Origin: Crossaster papposus
Taxonomy: Eukaryota > Echinodermata > Asteroidea > Velatida > Solasteridae
Reading direction: 5' to 3'
Length of the DNA stretch: 64,000 bases
Assembly: GCA_037893245.1 (NCBI GenBank)
Contig: JBAIAA010000694.1
Span: forward strand, 248,001-312,000
Made by a program: the position numbers and the translations under genes. The number at the start of each line of letters is the position of its first letter. Positions within the stretch are counted from its first letter, which is position 1. The notes below the pieces were generated by a model. That model saw only the letters and a list, made by a program, of their open reading frames with translations, did not search any database and was not told the origin of the DNA. Positions 1-11,700 of the stretch are shown here, piece by piece.

Positions 1-190
1 CCGGGGAAAATAATGGTATTTTGATGTAGAAATAACTGTACTGGCACACACAAAAATTTGGTCCAATTCTTGGTCCCATTAGCAAATTACACATGTACCA
101 AAAGGTCCACATTTTTCGGGGTATATAATGGTATTTTGATGTAGAAATAACGGTACTGGCACATGACAAGTTTTGGTTCCATTTTTGGTC
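1..190. repeat. Two tandem copies of a ~116-bp repeat at the window edge
   Basis: The phrase 'atggtattttgatgtagaa' occurs at 13 and again at 128, each time followed by a related stretch containing 'ggtactggcac' and 'ttggtccca'. The array may continue to the left of the window. I see no coding potential. It lies in or before an intron of the headpiece gene. Confidence 0.6.
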
Positions 191-1269
191 CCATCAGTAC
201 AAATTCGCACCCCCCACCAAAAAATCCTGCGTACGGGCCTGAGGCTGTACAGTTGTAGTTGGTCAGTCAGCTAATAGTCGCAAGTTTATATAATATACTC
301 AACATTATCTTATTATTTGTATAGTTGTTATTTAAGTGTTCAAGAGAATTACCCGTAACAGAGCAACAGTTTATTTGTTTTTTTGTGAATCTATGATTAT
401 TTTCAAGATGGCAACCGTCATAAATGCTCTTCTGATAAAATCTTCAACAAAACCAAATGTTATGTTGAGAATTACAATCTTGAAATTTACTGCCCATAGC
501 TTCGCTTTGGCACTAAAAGTATGACATCAGCATGAATATTAAGTATGCGTGTGTTTAGCTTTATCCGAGTCAACAAAGGTTAGCCCCGGGTCATTCATTT
601 TACTCTGATGTTTACTGGGAGCTCACCCAGGTCAGCCACCACAGACCCTTCTCCTCAGCAGAGTCACTGGTGGAACAAATCACACACATGCGTTGTTAAT
701 TTCAAGTAACATACAAATGGCGACTGTGCTGCGAATAACTTCAAGTACATGTAGGATCAAAAATCAGCATTTTATTACAAATCTAACTGAGCTCATTGCA
801 ATAGTCTTGTGTTTGCAATTGACAGAAAAGTGGTAAATTTGAAGGGTCAATTTTAAAGGGGCATTTTAATTGCTACAGCTATATGTCTATAAACGTCACG
901 TGAGGATAATGATGGCCCGCATTTGAGTGTTTGTTGAGCACGACTAACCCGACTATCTTTACCCCAGGCAATCCAGGTGAGCTACTTGAACTCACCCTAA
1001 GAAAGGCGTATTGATTTTGGATCCCAAAGGTCAAGGTCATTATGGTTAAAACAATATAATTATGGTTGAAACAATTACAATAACAATATTTGACCTAGGT
1101 ACTCTCTTGAAATTTGGTATTCAAAGTGTGGTGCCATTGGCGAGGCATTTGTGTTAACATGTCTTTCATGTTTTATTTTACCTTACACTACAGAAAATCT
1201 TGTTTTAGCAAAAAGAATTAAATCAACTTGATAATTACATAAAATGTGGGTTTTTCCTTGTTCTAACAG

Positions 1270-1335
1270 GAATTGCCTAACCTGGACGACATGAAGGCAC
1301 AGGCTAAGAAGGAAAACGAGAAGATCGCTATCGCG
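1270..1335 (+). CDS. Internal coding exon, phase 0/0, probably of the villin-headpiece gene
   Basis: A 66-nt exon lies between a strong acceptor (pyrimidine-rich 'ttccttgttctaacag', AG at 1268-1269) and a consensus donor (GCG|GTAAGA at 1336). It reads as 22 open codons beginning ELPNLDD and ending EKIAIA. This is a charged Lys/Glu-rich helix-like segment with no domain I can name. Its GC content and codon use stand out from the AT-rich surroundings. It starts and ends in phase 0, like the exons at 14696 and 17502, so joining them keeps one frame. I infer it is a linker or coiled segment upstream of the headpiece. Membership in the same gene is inferred only from strand and phase. Confidence 0.55.
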
Positions 1336-2176
1336 GTAAGATATTGGAAAAGAATTATCGCAACCACTGGCCCAATTGATGGGCTCTCGTCAGGTAGTCA
1401 TCCATTAGTTGAACAGCACCCTCATTGGTCGGGCACACCCATTCATTTATACTTGATTGCCCTATTTACAAGGCTGTCGTTTATGGCTATTTTTGAAGGT
1501 CCTATTTGATACATTTTGTCCAATCAGCTACCAAGGGGTAAGCAAATGTTTTGGCACAAAGATTGTGCATGGATGGCACATGATCATTGTGGAAACCTAA
1601 CCACATTGCTTTGTATTTTCTTCACTGTATGTGGGGCATTCTGATAAAATTAGAAGGAACTGGACACCGGCCTTTTGCACCGTAATGGGTTTTGGTTTTT
1701 ATTTCAATTTCAGTTTTTATTGTTGATACATATATGTGTACTACACATATTTTAAAGAAATTTTATAAAACTTGTTCTCTAAAACAAAATGACTACAAAA
1801 TATAAGTATAAAGGCGTTTTTCTCAGTATTTTTTGATAAGCAATATTGTGATATTTCAACAGCTATAACTCGTCAGTGGAATGTCCAATTAAAGTACATC
1901 AAAGCGTATTCCAAGTTATTCTTTCCTAATACCTGCAAACCCTCATCTCAATGTCTCTCCAGTTCCCCCTTTTTTTGCAAGAACGCCTCACATAGACTAC
2001 CAGTAGCCATTACCAACGCTCATTTGGGCAGTTGAGTATAAGCCAACATCCCAAGGACATTGTAGTTTGAGGAAAGTTCAACCATGATCACGAAAATTGT
2101 ATTACAAAATAGTGATTTCCGAGAGATTTATCATGTCAGCGTGATACCATGCTTGCATGTCACCATCTAGAATGAA

Positions 2177-2315
2177 ATAGACCTTACTCAGGGTACGCAA
2201 TCTCTGAAATCAAAGCGAGCAAATGTGACAAACAAACACGGCGGCCTAAATAGTTTGTTCGGTGAACAAATGGCTCTCACAAAGTTACAGCAGATTAACT
2301 TTCTTTAATATTTGA
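2177..2315 (+). repeat. Left arm of a ~2-kb inverted repeat
   Basis: This stretch, starting 'atagaccttactcagggtac' and including 'aaatgtgacaaacaaacac', is the approximate reverse complement of 4104-4236. The arms are diverged but collinear over ~135 bp. Together they bracket 1.8 kb that includes the MITE at 2825-3446. This could be a decayed non-autonomous DNA transposon or two dispersed repeats in opposite orientation. I could not define ends or a target duplication. Confidence 0.55.
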
Positions 2316-2824
2316 AGGATGGCTTAAATTTCTTCGAAACATTTGTATTTCAGTGTTGTAGACATCGAGACTGGTCTCGAGACCAGTTTAAACGTGTTCT
2401 TGGTCTCGAACGCGCTGGTTTGGTTTTGGACCACTATTCTTGGTCTTGGTCTCGCACCTGCTGTTCTCAGATTTTTGGAACAAGACCAGTCTGAGACCAA
2501 TCTGAGACCAATTTAAAAATGCACTTTGCACCATCTCGTAATCTTGCAGTTGCCAGTGGTTACTGTCTGTAAAAAGACGCATAATTAATGCAAGATTGGT
2601 TGGCAGGGCACCTGGTGCTCTGTCGTAACATATAACGTGTTCCGGAAGATGGGTGTACCTTTAGTATGCACTTTAGTATGCAAACTTGACTGGCAAGGCA
2701 TCATTCTAGGATAGTGTAAATTGTCATGTGGAAAGATAAGCGTGCGTGTGGCCTGATTGCAAGAAACTTTGCCGCTTTTTCTAGGTCGTACAGCTGAATC
2801 ACCTTTGTCAATTGGGCAATCATA

Positions 2825-3446
2825 TGTGACCTGTCACCACAAAATGAGAGTAAATTCGGAAATATTGAAAATTGAGATATTGGTATTTTCAAATTCTTGA
2901 GAAATTGAGCTTTCCATTGTTACGTATCACTATGGGGTTTTGCGATAAATACTTTTCACAGCGCTCTAGAATGTCATGGGTTTCACAAAACGTGTTTGTG
3001 AGAAAATTTATTTTAAACTCTTAAACAAAACACGCAAAAGATTACACAAGACAAGTAAGATTTGATTGAGCATAGCAACAACTATGTTCTAATCATTTTT
3101 TCTTCTTGAAATTGTCCACACATACAAACTATTGTATCAACAACAAAATATCAAAATGTCAAAAACGTGGGATACTTACGAGGACCTGATTTGCATATTT
3201 AAATACCGTGTTAATTAGACCACTAATGGACTTCAATCCAAACACTAACTACGCAAAATCGCGTAATTTAGGAGGTTTTCGATCATCTTATCTCACCCCA
3301 AATTTGGGAATATGTAGGAAGGACTTTGGCTTTTCAAATTACTCAAAATCTTAAAATTGACCACCCCTTCATATTTTGACTTTGGATGGCCATATCTCCA
3401 AGTTGCATTGTGCGACTTTACTCTCATTTTGTGGTGACAGGTCACA
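2825..3446. mobile_element. MITE with perfect 30-bp TIRs and TA target duplication
   Basis: The first 30 bases (2825-2854, beginning TGTGACCTGTCACCACAAAA) are exactly the reverse complement of the last 30 (3417-3446). TA dinucleotides flank both ends (2823-2824 and 3447-3448). The element is 622 bp with no ORF, so it is a non-autonomous DNA transposon. A TA duplication fits Tc1/mariner-type or other TA-targeting transposases. A diverged relative lies at about 20735-21131. Perfect TIRs suggest fairly recent mobilisation. Confidence 0.88.
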
Positions 3447-4103
3447 TAGTACTAGGCTGATTACCCGTTTAGCGGTTTGTAGGACGCATAGAGTTGAAAG
3501 ATACAGTGATTCGTTACAGTGAAAAGTTTCCCCCTATTATTGCGAGTCTGTTGATGACCGTCAATCGTCACTTGCGTACAAATTGTACATATGTGTACAC
3601 TACGAACAGTGCCCATTTAAAATGTGCCGGATTACGCATAAATATTGCATTATAAGGCTGTGAATTGTCACTAAAACAGGACCTGCCATTTCCGAGAAAT
3701 AAAAGGGAAATTTGCAGCCCAATGCGGCAGCATAAAAAAAAAAAAATTATTTTGTTACAAGTCAAGGTGCAATGTACATGTACCAAGAGAAAGTGTTCAC
3801 GGTCTTTGCCGCATCACTCAAAATTTCCCAATTATTTTTTGGAAATGGCAGGTTCTGTCCTAATGGCAGGTTCTGTTCAATCTGTAATGTACTTCCTACC
3901 AAACGAGGTAATTTCAGCTGAAAAAAATGATACGGATAAAAAAGTGAAAATAGAAATGTCGCGTAATGTAAACGACGTTTATGCACTCGGTAACTACTTC
4001 ACTAAAACTTCATTTCGGCCACTGGTTTCAGGCTTTATTTTGTACGATCCTTCTTCGAAATGCAATGAGCTAGACATGACCGCTGGCGCTGTAGAATATG
4101 GAT

Positions 4104-4236
4104 TTTTAGAAGATCTTCTGTTAATCTGCTGTATAACTTTGTGAGAGTCACTCGTTCGCCGCACAAACCATTTAGACTACCATGTTTGTTTGTCACATTT
4201 GCCTTGATTTGGAAGATGGCGTACCCTGAAGGTCTA
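4104..4236 (-). repeat. Right arm of the ~2-kb inverted repeat
   Basis: This is the reverse-complement partner of 2177-2315, sharing 'tttgtttgtcacattt' and 'gtaccctgaaggtctat' in inverted form. An overlapping open frame through it is a repeat artefact, not a gene. A 'caag|gtaaga' donor-like sequence at 4254 belongs to the repeat. Confidence 0.55.
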
Positions 4237-5603
4237 TCACAATGTAGATTCAAGGTAAGACTTAATTTGACACCACTGTATGTACATGTATGTTCACTGT
4301 ATTGTGTTCACTGTATTGTGTTCACTGTATTGTATGTATGTTCACATATTCGCGTGTTTGTATCAATGTGGAGACATGGCTTTGTTCTCGTATACAAAAT
4401 GGTTAGAAAGTCAAGCAAGTTTTTCAAAATGCTCCCATTTTTACCACAATTATTTTCCTGGGTTGAAATTTCGACCCAATATACCCTATATTATACCCTA
4501 ACCCGAACCCTAACCCACATTCTAAACCTAGTTTTGGTGTAATTTAAGTACAATCGAAAAATCTAATTCGTGAAATTCCTAATGGAGACCTATTCATCTA
4601 TAGAAATTACCCTTTGGAGACCTTTTCACTCCCATTGTCCGCATTGTGTTCAAGTGTCCAGAGGGTACCGTATTTTGCACCACTGTATTGTACACGCATA
4701 TTGTACATGTATGTTCATACACATACACACATGGCATGCCATTGATTGTGGGGTACCTCTATTTTTCTACCTTACTTTCCTTCTTTTGTTTTTCCTTTGT
4801 CTCCTTAGAAATCTTAAAATACATAGCGTTACCAGTGTGGGGTACTTCTATTTCTAAAGACGGGACTGTGGGGTACCATTGTGTCATTGTTACCCCTTTG
4901 GTCCCAGTACCCTGTTAGTGCCAATCTGTAAACGCACTGTATTGTATGTTCACTGTATTGTACATGTAGCTTTCGTCACATCTTTGCAATCTTTGCACTG
5001 CTTTTCCATCTACTGGCTTTTGTGAACGGATTTGTCGCTGCGTCTGTGTTGCTATAAATGCTTCATTAACATTTGGCAAATTTTCCACTTTGTTATTATA
5101 TTATTTGTACATTATTGCTTTCATAATAATGTACATATAGTAATCTTAACGTAATTGTGATTATAGGAAACCTCCAATTGGTCCCAAACTTGCTTAATTT
5201 GATCTTCAAAAAATTGTTTTTTACCTCAAAACACATTTCTCCCAATATTACAGATTCACATCATGCCTAATCTGAAAGTAGACGTATTAAGCTTTTAGAT
5301 GATGTATGGTGTATGGTGGTTCATTTATATCGACTCAAATTGGGGTTCTGCCGCTCGCCTAAAAAGTGTATTCATTTATTAGTGGATAATCTTAAAAAGT
5401 CTTCGTCACTCATCTTACCAGTAAAGCATACTACTATTATTGCATGTTTTCCCTGACCGACCGGTTTTACCTCTAAGAGTTTACATAATAGTGCCTTCGT
5501 GTGTCCTACCCATAGTGCCTAGCAGGTTGGCAACCTCCTGCAGTCGGGCTCGTGGAAGACCGCTTTTGCGGGGTCCTGGGCTCTAGTTACATCGGGCTGG
5601 TGG

Positions 5604-6590
5604 GTGTTCGTTTCAATCAAGTGCAGTTACGCCCTCGAGTTCTCGAGCTCTCCTCCATTCGACATGCTCGTTCAGCGAACGCCACTACTGTCTGACCCAA
5701 TGAAATGCTTGTCCCTCGAAAAAAGGGCAGTACGCATACTTCCCTTAGGGGAGACGCGGTCGGGGTTTATGTCAACCTTATTCTTGATGGCCAAGAAGGA
5801 GACCGGCGTATGGCTTCAGCCTAGACCTGAAGGGCGATTACAAATTCATGGTGCTCCCATTTGGCCTCTCCACCCCATCCCGGGTCTTTACCCGGATAGT
5901 GAAGGTGATTGTGGCCACACTGCGGCGACTGGGAGTGACCATATTCTTTTATTTTGACGACTGGATTGTCATGGGTCAATCTCGGGAGGCTAGGACTGTG
6001 GCCTTTGACCTTACATGACGCCTCACGTCGGACCTCAGATTTAACATCAACACAGAGAAGTCCTGAAGGGACTGGCTCATCCTACAGAGGAACGCATGTT
6101 GAACCTTCAACAGTGCGTGGCCCTGTTTCTTCCAGCAACGGCGGCCCCTGCACAGTTGTAGAGTTCTGCAGGTTAAGGAACCACCCCATCCAACTGCACC
6201 TACTCTACTACTGGCCCAGTCGTCATCACATAAATCATCTGGTGCAAACCATGCCCTAGCTGATACCGTGGTGGCTCGACATTGCCAACCCAAACTGAGG
6301 CCATGCCTTTTGCGGACCAAGCCATCATTGACTGTCATGCCAGACGCGTCACTTTCTGGCTGGGGGCTGGGGAGCTTGGGAAGGGTGTGGGGGGGGGGGG
6401 GGGGGGTGGCGACAGGGGGCGACCCTCCACCCAGGGCAACTGGCAGGTTAAGTCACATTAAAGTACTTGAGATGTTGGCAGTCTCCAACACACTTTTTTC
6501 CGTATCAGTGATGGGTCAATTTTTCCTGTAGTGGCTTACATAAATCACCAGGGGGGCACACAGCTTTCCCAGCTGTGCGCACTCACATGG
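5604..6590 (+). pseudogene. DIRS-like retrotransposon fragment: RT and RNase H, degraded
   Basis: Translations in shifting frames show a DIRS-type reverse transcriptase. There is an N-terminal YALEFSS motif, then GFMSTLFLMAKKE, then DYKFMVLPFGLSTPSRVFTR, then FYFDDWIVMG with the two catalytic Asp residues (~5950-5975), then FNINTEKS. Further on, LTVMPDASLSGWG (~6330-6370), HIKVLEMLAVSN and VVAYINHQGGTQ (~6535-6560) match the RNase H-like part. In DIRS elements this polyprotein converts RNA to DNA before insertion by a tyrosine recombinase. Several frame changes, in-frame stops (for example after VAFDLT) and a G homopolymer at 6389-6406 show it is dead. The methylase and recombinase parts are not seen here. 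Confidence 0.72.
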
Positions 6591-6645
6591 AAGTCTCAAA
6601 TGCAAACTATCCCCCACAGTTTAATGTGCTTGAATCTCCTGTATC

Positions 6646-6664
6646 CCCCCCCCCCCCCCCCCCC
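6646..6664. repeat. Poly-C tract
   Basis: A run of about 18 C just downstream of the DIRS fragment. Similar long G or C runs lie at 6389-6406, 12586-12610 and 16047-16063 and in most units of the array after 37 kb. Such tracts seem common in this genome. Confidence 0.8.
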
Positions 6665-6884
6665 GAACACGGTAGACATATGAAGCAATATATGAGACAG
6701 AAAGAAGACCCCCTCTCTCTTCTCCCCTTTGTGGTGGTCATTGTGCTTGTACAATGTTGTGGTCTCTTTCGAGGTTTTTAGGGAGGGGATGCGTTAGGTA
6801 ACAATAGTCTTGGTATGGGGACTAAGGGGGGAGTCGCTCTGTCCCATATGTTGCGTGGTATAGCGGTAGACTGGTCTACGCAGT

Positions 6885-7135
6885 TGGGTGGGCTTGAATC
6901 ACTCGTGTCTTTCCAGCACGGTGGCGAACAACACAAGGTGCCAAGACAAGCTTTTATACAGGCTGCCGAGCCGGACAGCTTTGGTTTAGCCCACTGTTTG
7001 CCGGGTATGACATGAGCAAAGCAGAGCAGGCCAACCCCCAAAAAAATCTGACCGGCTGGCTCCATTATGTATCGCCTCAAGAGACTGCTCTTGGCATCAG
7101 ATGTTCTCCATTGCTCGGGGTCACAGGGCCCAGGT
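6885..7135 (+). repeat. First copy of a diverged ~240-bp direct repeat
   Basis: 'gtgggcttgaatcactcgtg' and following motifs (cagcacggtgg, gcagagcaggcc, tccattgctcgg) recur in the same order at 7557-7790. Spacing is about 665 bp. No ORF is convincing. It may be a non-coding part of the neighbouring DIRS-like element, whose ends contain split repeats, but this is unproven. Confidence 0.5.
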
Positions 7136-7181
7136 AAATGGGAGGCCTTGACAGTAGCTTTTAGCTATTATCGGACAAAAT

Positions 7182-7254
7182 GCTGGAATAGCTCAGTTGG
7201 GAGAACTTCAGATTGAAGATCTATATGTCCCTGGTTCAAACCACAGTTTGGGCA
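7182..7254 (+). tRNA. tRNA-Phe-like sequence, probably a SINE head or tRNA pseudogene
   Basis: This 73-nt segment follows the tRNA-Phe layout: A-box TAGCTCAGTTGGGAGA, anticodon loop TTGAAGA (anticodon GAA) and B-box GGTTCAAACC. The acceptor arm has mismatches (GCTGGAA against TTTGGGC) and the T-stem is imperfect (CCTGG against CACAG), so a functional tRNA is unlikely. AT-poor sequence with no nearby T-run continues downstream, as in tRNA-derived SINEs. Confidence 0.55.
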
Positions 7255-7556
7255 ATTCACCTTTGGGCAATACAGACTAATTTGTTCTCCAACAATCTCC
7301 CACTCGGCACCCACAACCACAGCGCAACTGTGGGTGCTAGAAATTCAATTGGGCGAGTAGGAGCTTCCAGATCATATCTTTCTCTGGCCAATAAGTAAAA
7401 CAAAAGGGGTGCTTAGGCAAGGTTGCTGAACAGTGATTTAAATTTTGTGCCAGAGCCAGACTTGGTAGGGTTGACGTTGCTCAGACACAAGCTCCACTAC
7501 ACCCTCTGTCCCATCCCACAACACAAGGCAGTCTCAAGGGACTAGCTTCAGGTGTG

Positions 7557-7790
7557 TAGTGGGCTTGAATCACCCGGGTCCCCCAGCACAGTGGTGAACA
7601 CGGACTACTGGACCTGATACCATTCGCCACACTTTATAGAGCTTGACGTGCTGTTGGCTGGGTGTGACATAAGCGATGAAGAGCAGGTTGCCCGGAGGAA
7701 CCTCGGACAGACTGGCTTTATAGTATATCGCTCAGAGGGACTAGTCTTGACACCAGATTTTATCCATTGCTCAAAAGTCCCGGCGCCCCA
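7557..7790 (+). repeat. Second copy of the diverged ~240-bp direct repeat
   Basis: Partner of 6885-7135. It begins 'gtgggcttgaatcacccggg' and ends near 'tccattgctcaaaagtcc'. The copies differ by many substitutions and small indels, so the duplication is old. Confidence 0.5.
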
Positions 7791-8275
7791 GGTGTCATCA
7801 GAATTTTCATTGGATATACCCCGGGACCACTCTTTGGGATAGAATAATAATAAGAATAAGGCTGGTCAACGACCACTCCGTTCTTCTTACTCTATCAGCC
7901 AGACGGGCACTGTTGGTGGCTCATTTGTAGTGGCTCATCTGTAGTGGCCAGCCACGCCCTGCGCCACTCAGTCATTGGTCCCGGTTGCCTGGCTTGTTCG
8001 TACAAGGTCACGAAGGCATCACGTGACCTCTGATTGGAGATTATTGGGAGCAGAACACACAGTACATTTCCACTTTATTTCAAATTTAATTCAACTTTAA
8101 TTCAACTTTAACATGCCATCCAAGACAGGGAGAGGCAGGGGCAAAGAGGCTAGCTGGTAAATACAGAACAGAGGATTTAGAGGTCCAAGAAGACGGCACT
8201 GAGTGTCTAACCAGAGAGAGAAAAAGGAGGAATTCCAAGAAAGATGTCAGTCCTTGTCCAAGTAAAACTCGGAAC

Positions 8276-8808
8276 TTAATTGTGTGCCAGAATACCAAAG
8301 GCATTCTCCACTACACGCTTGGCGCTGGAGAGTCTGTAATTAAATATTTTCTCATGGTACACCAGGTTTCTGATGGAAAACGGGTTCATCAGGTGCTTGT
8401 TGGTCCCAAAAGCATTGTCCCCTACTAAATGTAGTATGGGACAGGAACGTCATCACCAGGTAGAGACTTCTCTTCAGGGAGATTGAATATGTTGTTCGGC
8501 CTCTCCAGGCCTTCCTTTAGTTCTGACCCATTGTAGATACTGGCATCGTTGCTGGAACCATCAGATCCGACATCAATCCAGAGAAGCTTGTAGTCTGCGT
8601 CGACCAGGGCCATGAGAACAATGGAGAAGAAGCCCCTGTAGTTTGTGTACACAGACTCAGTATTCCAAGAACAGGTCACCGCCACATGCTTGCCATCCAG
8701 AACATTACAGCAGTGTGGAGATTGCCAACTCTGCTCAGCAATGGCGGTCCACTCTTCGGTTGTAGTAGTACACTGGATCACCTCAAATTCGGCGGTCTTC
8801 GCCGACAC
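8276..8808 (-). pseudogene. PIF/Harbinger transposase fragment (DDE nuclease), frameshifted
   Basis: The main frame (8425-8808) reads NVLDGKHVAV, then NYRGFFSIVLMALVDADYK, LLWIDVGSDGSSNDASIYN and LPGDDVPVPYY. This is the DDE_Tnp_4 pattern of HARBI1-type transposases, with the first catalytic Asp in DGKH and the second in VDADY. The frame stops after PYYI. A different frame then continues VGDNAFGTNKHLMNPFS and ends RVVENAFGIL (8285-8420), which carries the third acidic residue (Glu). One indel near 8425 therefore breaks the gene. The N-terminal part and the companion Myb-like ORF are not recognisable. Family assignment is strong; the copy is non-functional. Element termini were not found. Confidence 0.8.
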
Positions 8809-9016
8809 CGTGGTCCCATCTCGATATCATCGTACTATATACGATGGCTACATGACGGCATTGCGAGGGCTTCACGTAGTCGTGTTGCCTTCCTAAGACA
8901 ATCGGGCAGCTTCTTGTTTCATTCGTATTGTATTCGTGAGGCGAAAAATGCCCGATGGCACCGATGATCACACAAAGTAAAGACGAAGATGACACAATTT
9001 GACAAGATGCCCTCAG

Positions 9017-9299
9017 ATTCCCTTATGAAGGGAAAAATGAGCACACGAATTCAACACAAAAAAATGAACCTTCGCAAGATCTTTCGGCAATTTTTGGGCA
9101 TGCCAAAGATTTTGCCACTGCGCTCACGAAGTTGCTGCCGGAGCTTGAGAAACTCTACCGGCGGTCATACGATGGCTTAAGATGTCCTCTTGAATGGCCC
9201 GATGTTTTTACGATCAAAGCTGAATTTGAACATTTCTTTTATCGTATGGCCATCTGGTGTCAATTTCGGGACAGTGTGATGCCTGCATTAATAAATCAG
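9017..9299 (+). CDS. Weak candidate exon of unknown function
   Basis: The frame is open from an in-frame TGA at about 8999 to a good donor (ATCAG|GTAAGG at 9300). A possible acceptor is 'gccctcag' ending at 9016. The translation contains FGHAKDFATALTKLLPELEKLYRRSYDG and then EWPDVFTIKAEFEHFFYRMAIWCQ, which looks like real amphipathic protein rather than random sequence. There is no Met before the middle, so it would be internal or need a frameshift to reach the overlapping ATG frame at 8989. I do not recognise a family. It could be a host exon or the second ORF of a transposon. Confidence 0.3.
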
Positions 9300-10763
9300 G
9301 TAAGGAGCCCAAAATTACATGCGATTGTTATGCTAAGCTAACAACATCCAAGTACCAATTACAAACAATATACATCACATGGAGTTGTGGCTGGTAAGCT
9401 GGTTTTACTAAGCAAGAGTGTTTTGTGCTCAAGCAATTATTATGCTTTAGCAGCTCTATTAAATTGGCCCCTGGAGTTTAAATACATCGACTGTGTATTT
9501 ATGAATTAATTGAAATGCCTGGGAGGGTTTGTTTCTCCTAAAGGGTTGAGCGGATTTTGAGTTGTGACCATGTCAGATCCCTCCAACCCCGATTATGTTC
9601 AGGAGAAATGACTAAAGAGTGGTGTTTAAATTCGAAAGCATGCATGTGCGTGATTTATGAATGCGCATGTTGCGTGCTACCACGTGGTGTTGTACTGCTG
9701 ACGTGACTTGGTTTTCCTGGCTTGGCACCCGCCGGTACCTTGAAGCGAGAAGGTGATACTGTAACAAAAGTTCAAGTAACCACTGCCCACTAAATTATTC
9801 AAATATGCACGATTCACTAGCTGGAAACCAAACATGCTATAAAAATTAGCCTGAATCACTGCATGCAGTGGGATGAAAACACTACATTGGCTATAAATTA
9901 ATTATTCATACTTCGTCCACATGGTGGTCAGTAGGGTGATTTTAGTAAATGGGTTTCTGAAGGTTATACCATTGAGAAGTTCGGGGTGGTCAATATGGAC
10001 CACATACAACATTTCACGGCACAATTTTAAACAATTAAATAACTGAGGCTCATTTGTATAACTTTACAGAAAAATAATCTAAATTATCGTCAACCAGCGT
10101 CAGACTGTCTTTTATTTGCGACTTGATGGAATATTAATGCATATAAAATGCACATCATTACTTTATCCCACACATTTTGAATAAATTTTGCTAACCCCCG
10201 AACATGTTCCAAAATAAATTAGGGCGGACGAACTTTCTCGGTGTCGGTGTTTTCTTCCATGGAGCTTATTCATACTGCAACTTGGTCGGACTATACTACT
10301 ACTAAGGACAATTACGATGGATTTACGATATGATAATGATCTTTATTAATTTTCAATTCTACCATGGAGGAATCAAAACACATTCTAAATTGGAACTTGA
10401 GCGATAAAGATAACCAAATTGCTGCAGAAGTCGATGGGAAATTAACATTGTGCTTTGAATGAAAACACATGGTGATAAACATGCATGTTATTGTAATTTT
10501 ACTTCTTGCGAAAATTGTGACAACTACTCGCGAGTACTTGAGTAATTTCTTCGCGAGTACTCGAGTTGGAAAAATCACCTAACACTATCCGTGGTCCTGT
10601 GCAGCTTGACCCTCCGAGCGTGCCAGACGGCTTTACCTTGCTGGAGTCAATTGCCTGAGTAACGTATTGGATGCACTGTAACCCCCTAATAACAGGGCGT
10701 CCACAAGAGATACCCTCCCTCTGACAGGTAAGAATTTTTTAGCGGAAAATTTAAGGATTGCAT

Positions 10764-11006
10764 TTAACCAGTTCGCGCCGGATGACGTAATATAAACGCA
10801 AATATTTCCCCAGATTCAAAACGGATGACGCATAAACACGCCAAGTTCAAGTTCGGAAATGTATGTCAGTAGCGAGCAAGGCTGGAAATGCGTGGGTGTG
10901 CTTCCCGGCACTATCAGCCTGAACACGCTTCGGATTGAGTTTCGTTAAAAATAATCCCGCTCGTGGGCTCGGCGATGTTAAAATAATCCCGGCGCGAACT
11001 GGTTAA
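10764..11006. mobile_element. piggyBac-type MITE with TTAA target duplications
   Basis: TTAA at 10764-10767 and 11003-11006 flanks a 235-bp element. Its ends are perfect 14-bp inverted repeats: CCAGTTCGCGCCGG at 10768-10781 and its reverse complement at 10989-11002. There is no ORF. TTAA duplication is the hallmark of piggyBac transposases, so this is a non-autonomous copy mobilised in trans. It is GC-richer than the surrounding intron. Confidence 0.85.
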
Positions 11007-11149
11007 GCCAAGACAACGCGGTTTAAGGCTAATGGTAAGATTAATATCAAGAAGCCGCTAACCCCACATCCAAGTCGGCGCAGATTAAGAACAAACCATT
11101 ATTTTTTATTTATATTATTTGGGCGTGTCACTTGCTGGCCACCTGCAAA

Positions 11150-11700
11150 AAAATGGCGGGTAGGTGGGGCTCTGAGCACCGCTCCGGTCACAGAAACATA
11201 CTCAAGATGTTGGCAGTTTCCAATGCAGTGCATTGTTTTTGAGTATCAGTGATAGGCTGGACAGTCCTGGTTTGTTGTGACAATGCCACGGTAGTGGCTC
11301 ACATCAAACACAAGGGGGGCTCGCGGTCTGCCCTTTAGTGTAGTAGAGTGCATGCTGTGCCCTCCGGTTACTCTGTCTGCTGATCGACCAACCACATGTC
11401 AATCCGTTTGCTTCATGGGTCAGTCGCCAATACAGTCCGCTAGGTGATAGGGCCCCGCACGGCAGACAGATGCACTGGCGATTTGGTGGGATGGGCTACT
11501 TGCCTATGCCTTACCCTGTTCTCCCTTAAACTTTTAGTACTTACCAAACTGGAGCTAGAGGACTGCAAGGTCCTCCCTTTGGTTCATAGGACTAACCAGA
11601 CTTTTGGTTCATTGGCAAGTGGTTCTTCTGCCAAGAGCAAAAATTATTTTGCCGCCTACATGTAGCTCGGGTTTTCTTTACCCACTGCAGCTCCGCAGGA
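11150..11700 (+). pseudogene. Second DIRS-like fragment (RNase H and downstream linker)
   Basis: Frames here read LEMLAVSNAV, then DNATVVAHIKHKGGSRSAL (11280-11330), then LVGWATCLCLTLF and KLLVLTKLELEDCKVLPLV (11480-11590). This matches the RNase H end and the linker before the recombinase in DIRS-like elements. It overlaps in content with the RNase H of the fragment at 5604-6590, so it is a separate copy. Stops and frame changes show it is inactive. Confidence 0.6.

Noticed and set aside
3665-4144. 159-codon plus-strand ORF
   Set aside because: It crosses a poly-A run and the inverted-repeat arm, composition is unlike protein, and no family is recognised.
4035-4253. 72-codon minus-strand ORF
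   Set aside because: It lies in the inverted-repeat arm and has no recognisable domain.
4490-4516. Telomere-like 'ccctaacccgaaccctaaccc'
   Set aside because: Only three or four imperfect units, and a similar short run occurs at 24040; too short for an interstitial telomere claim.
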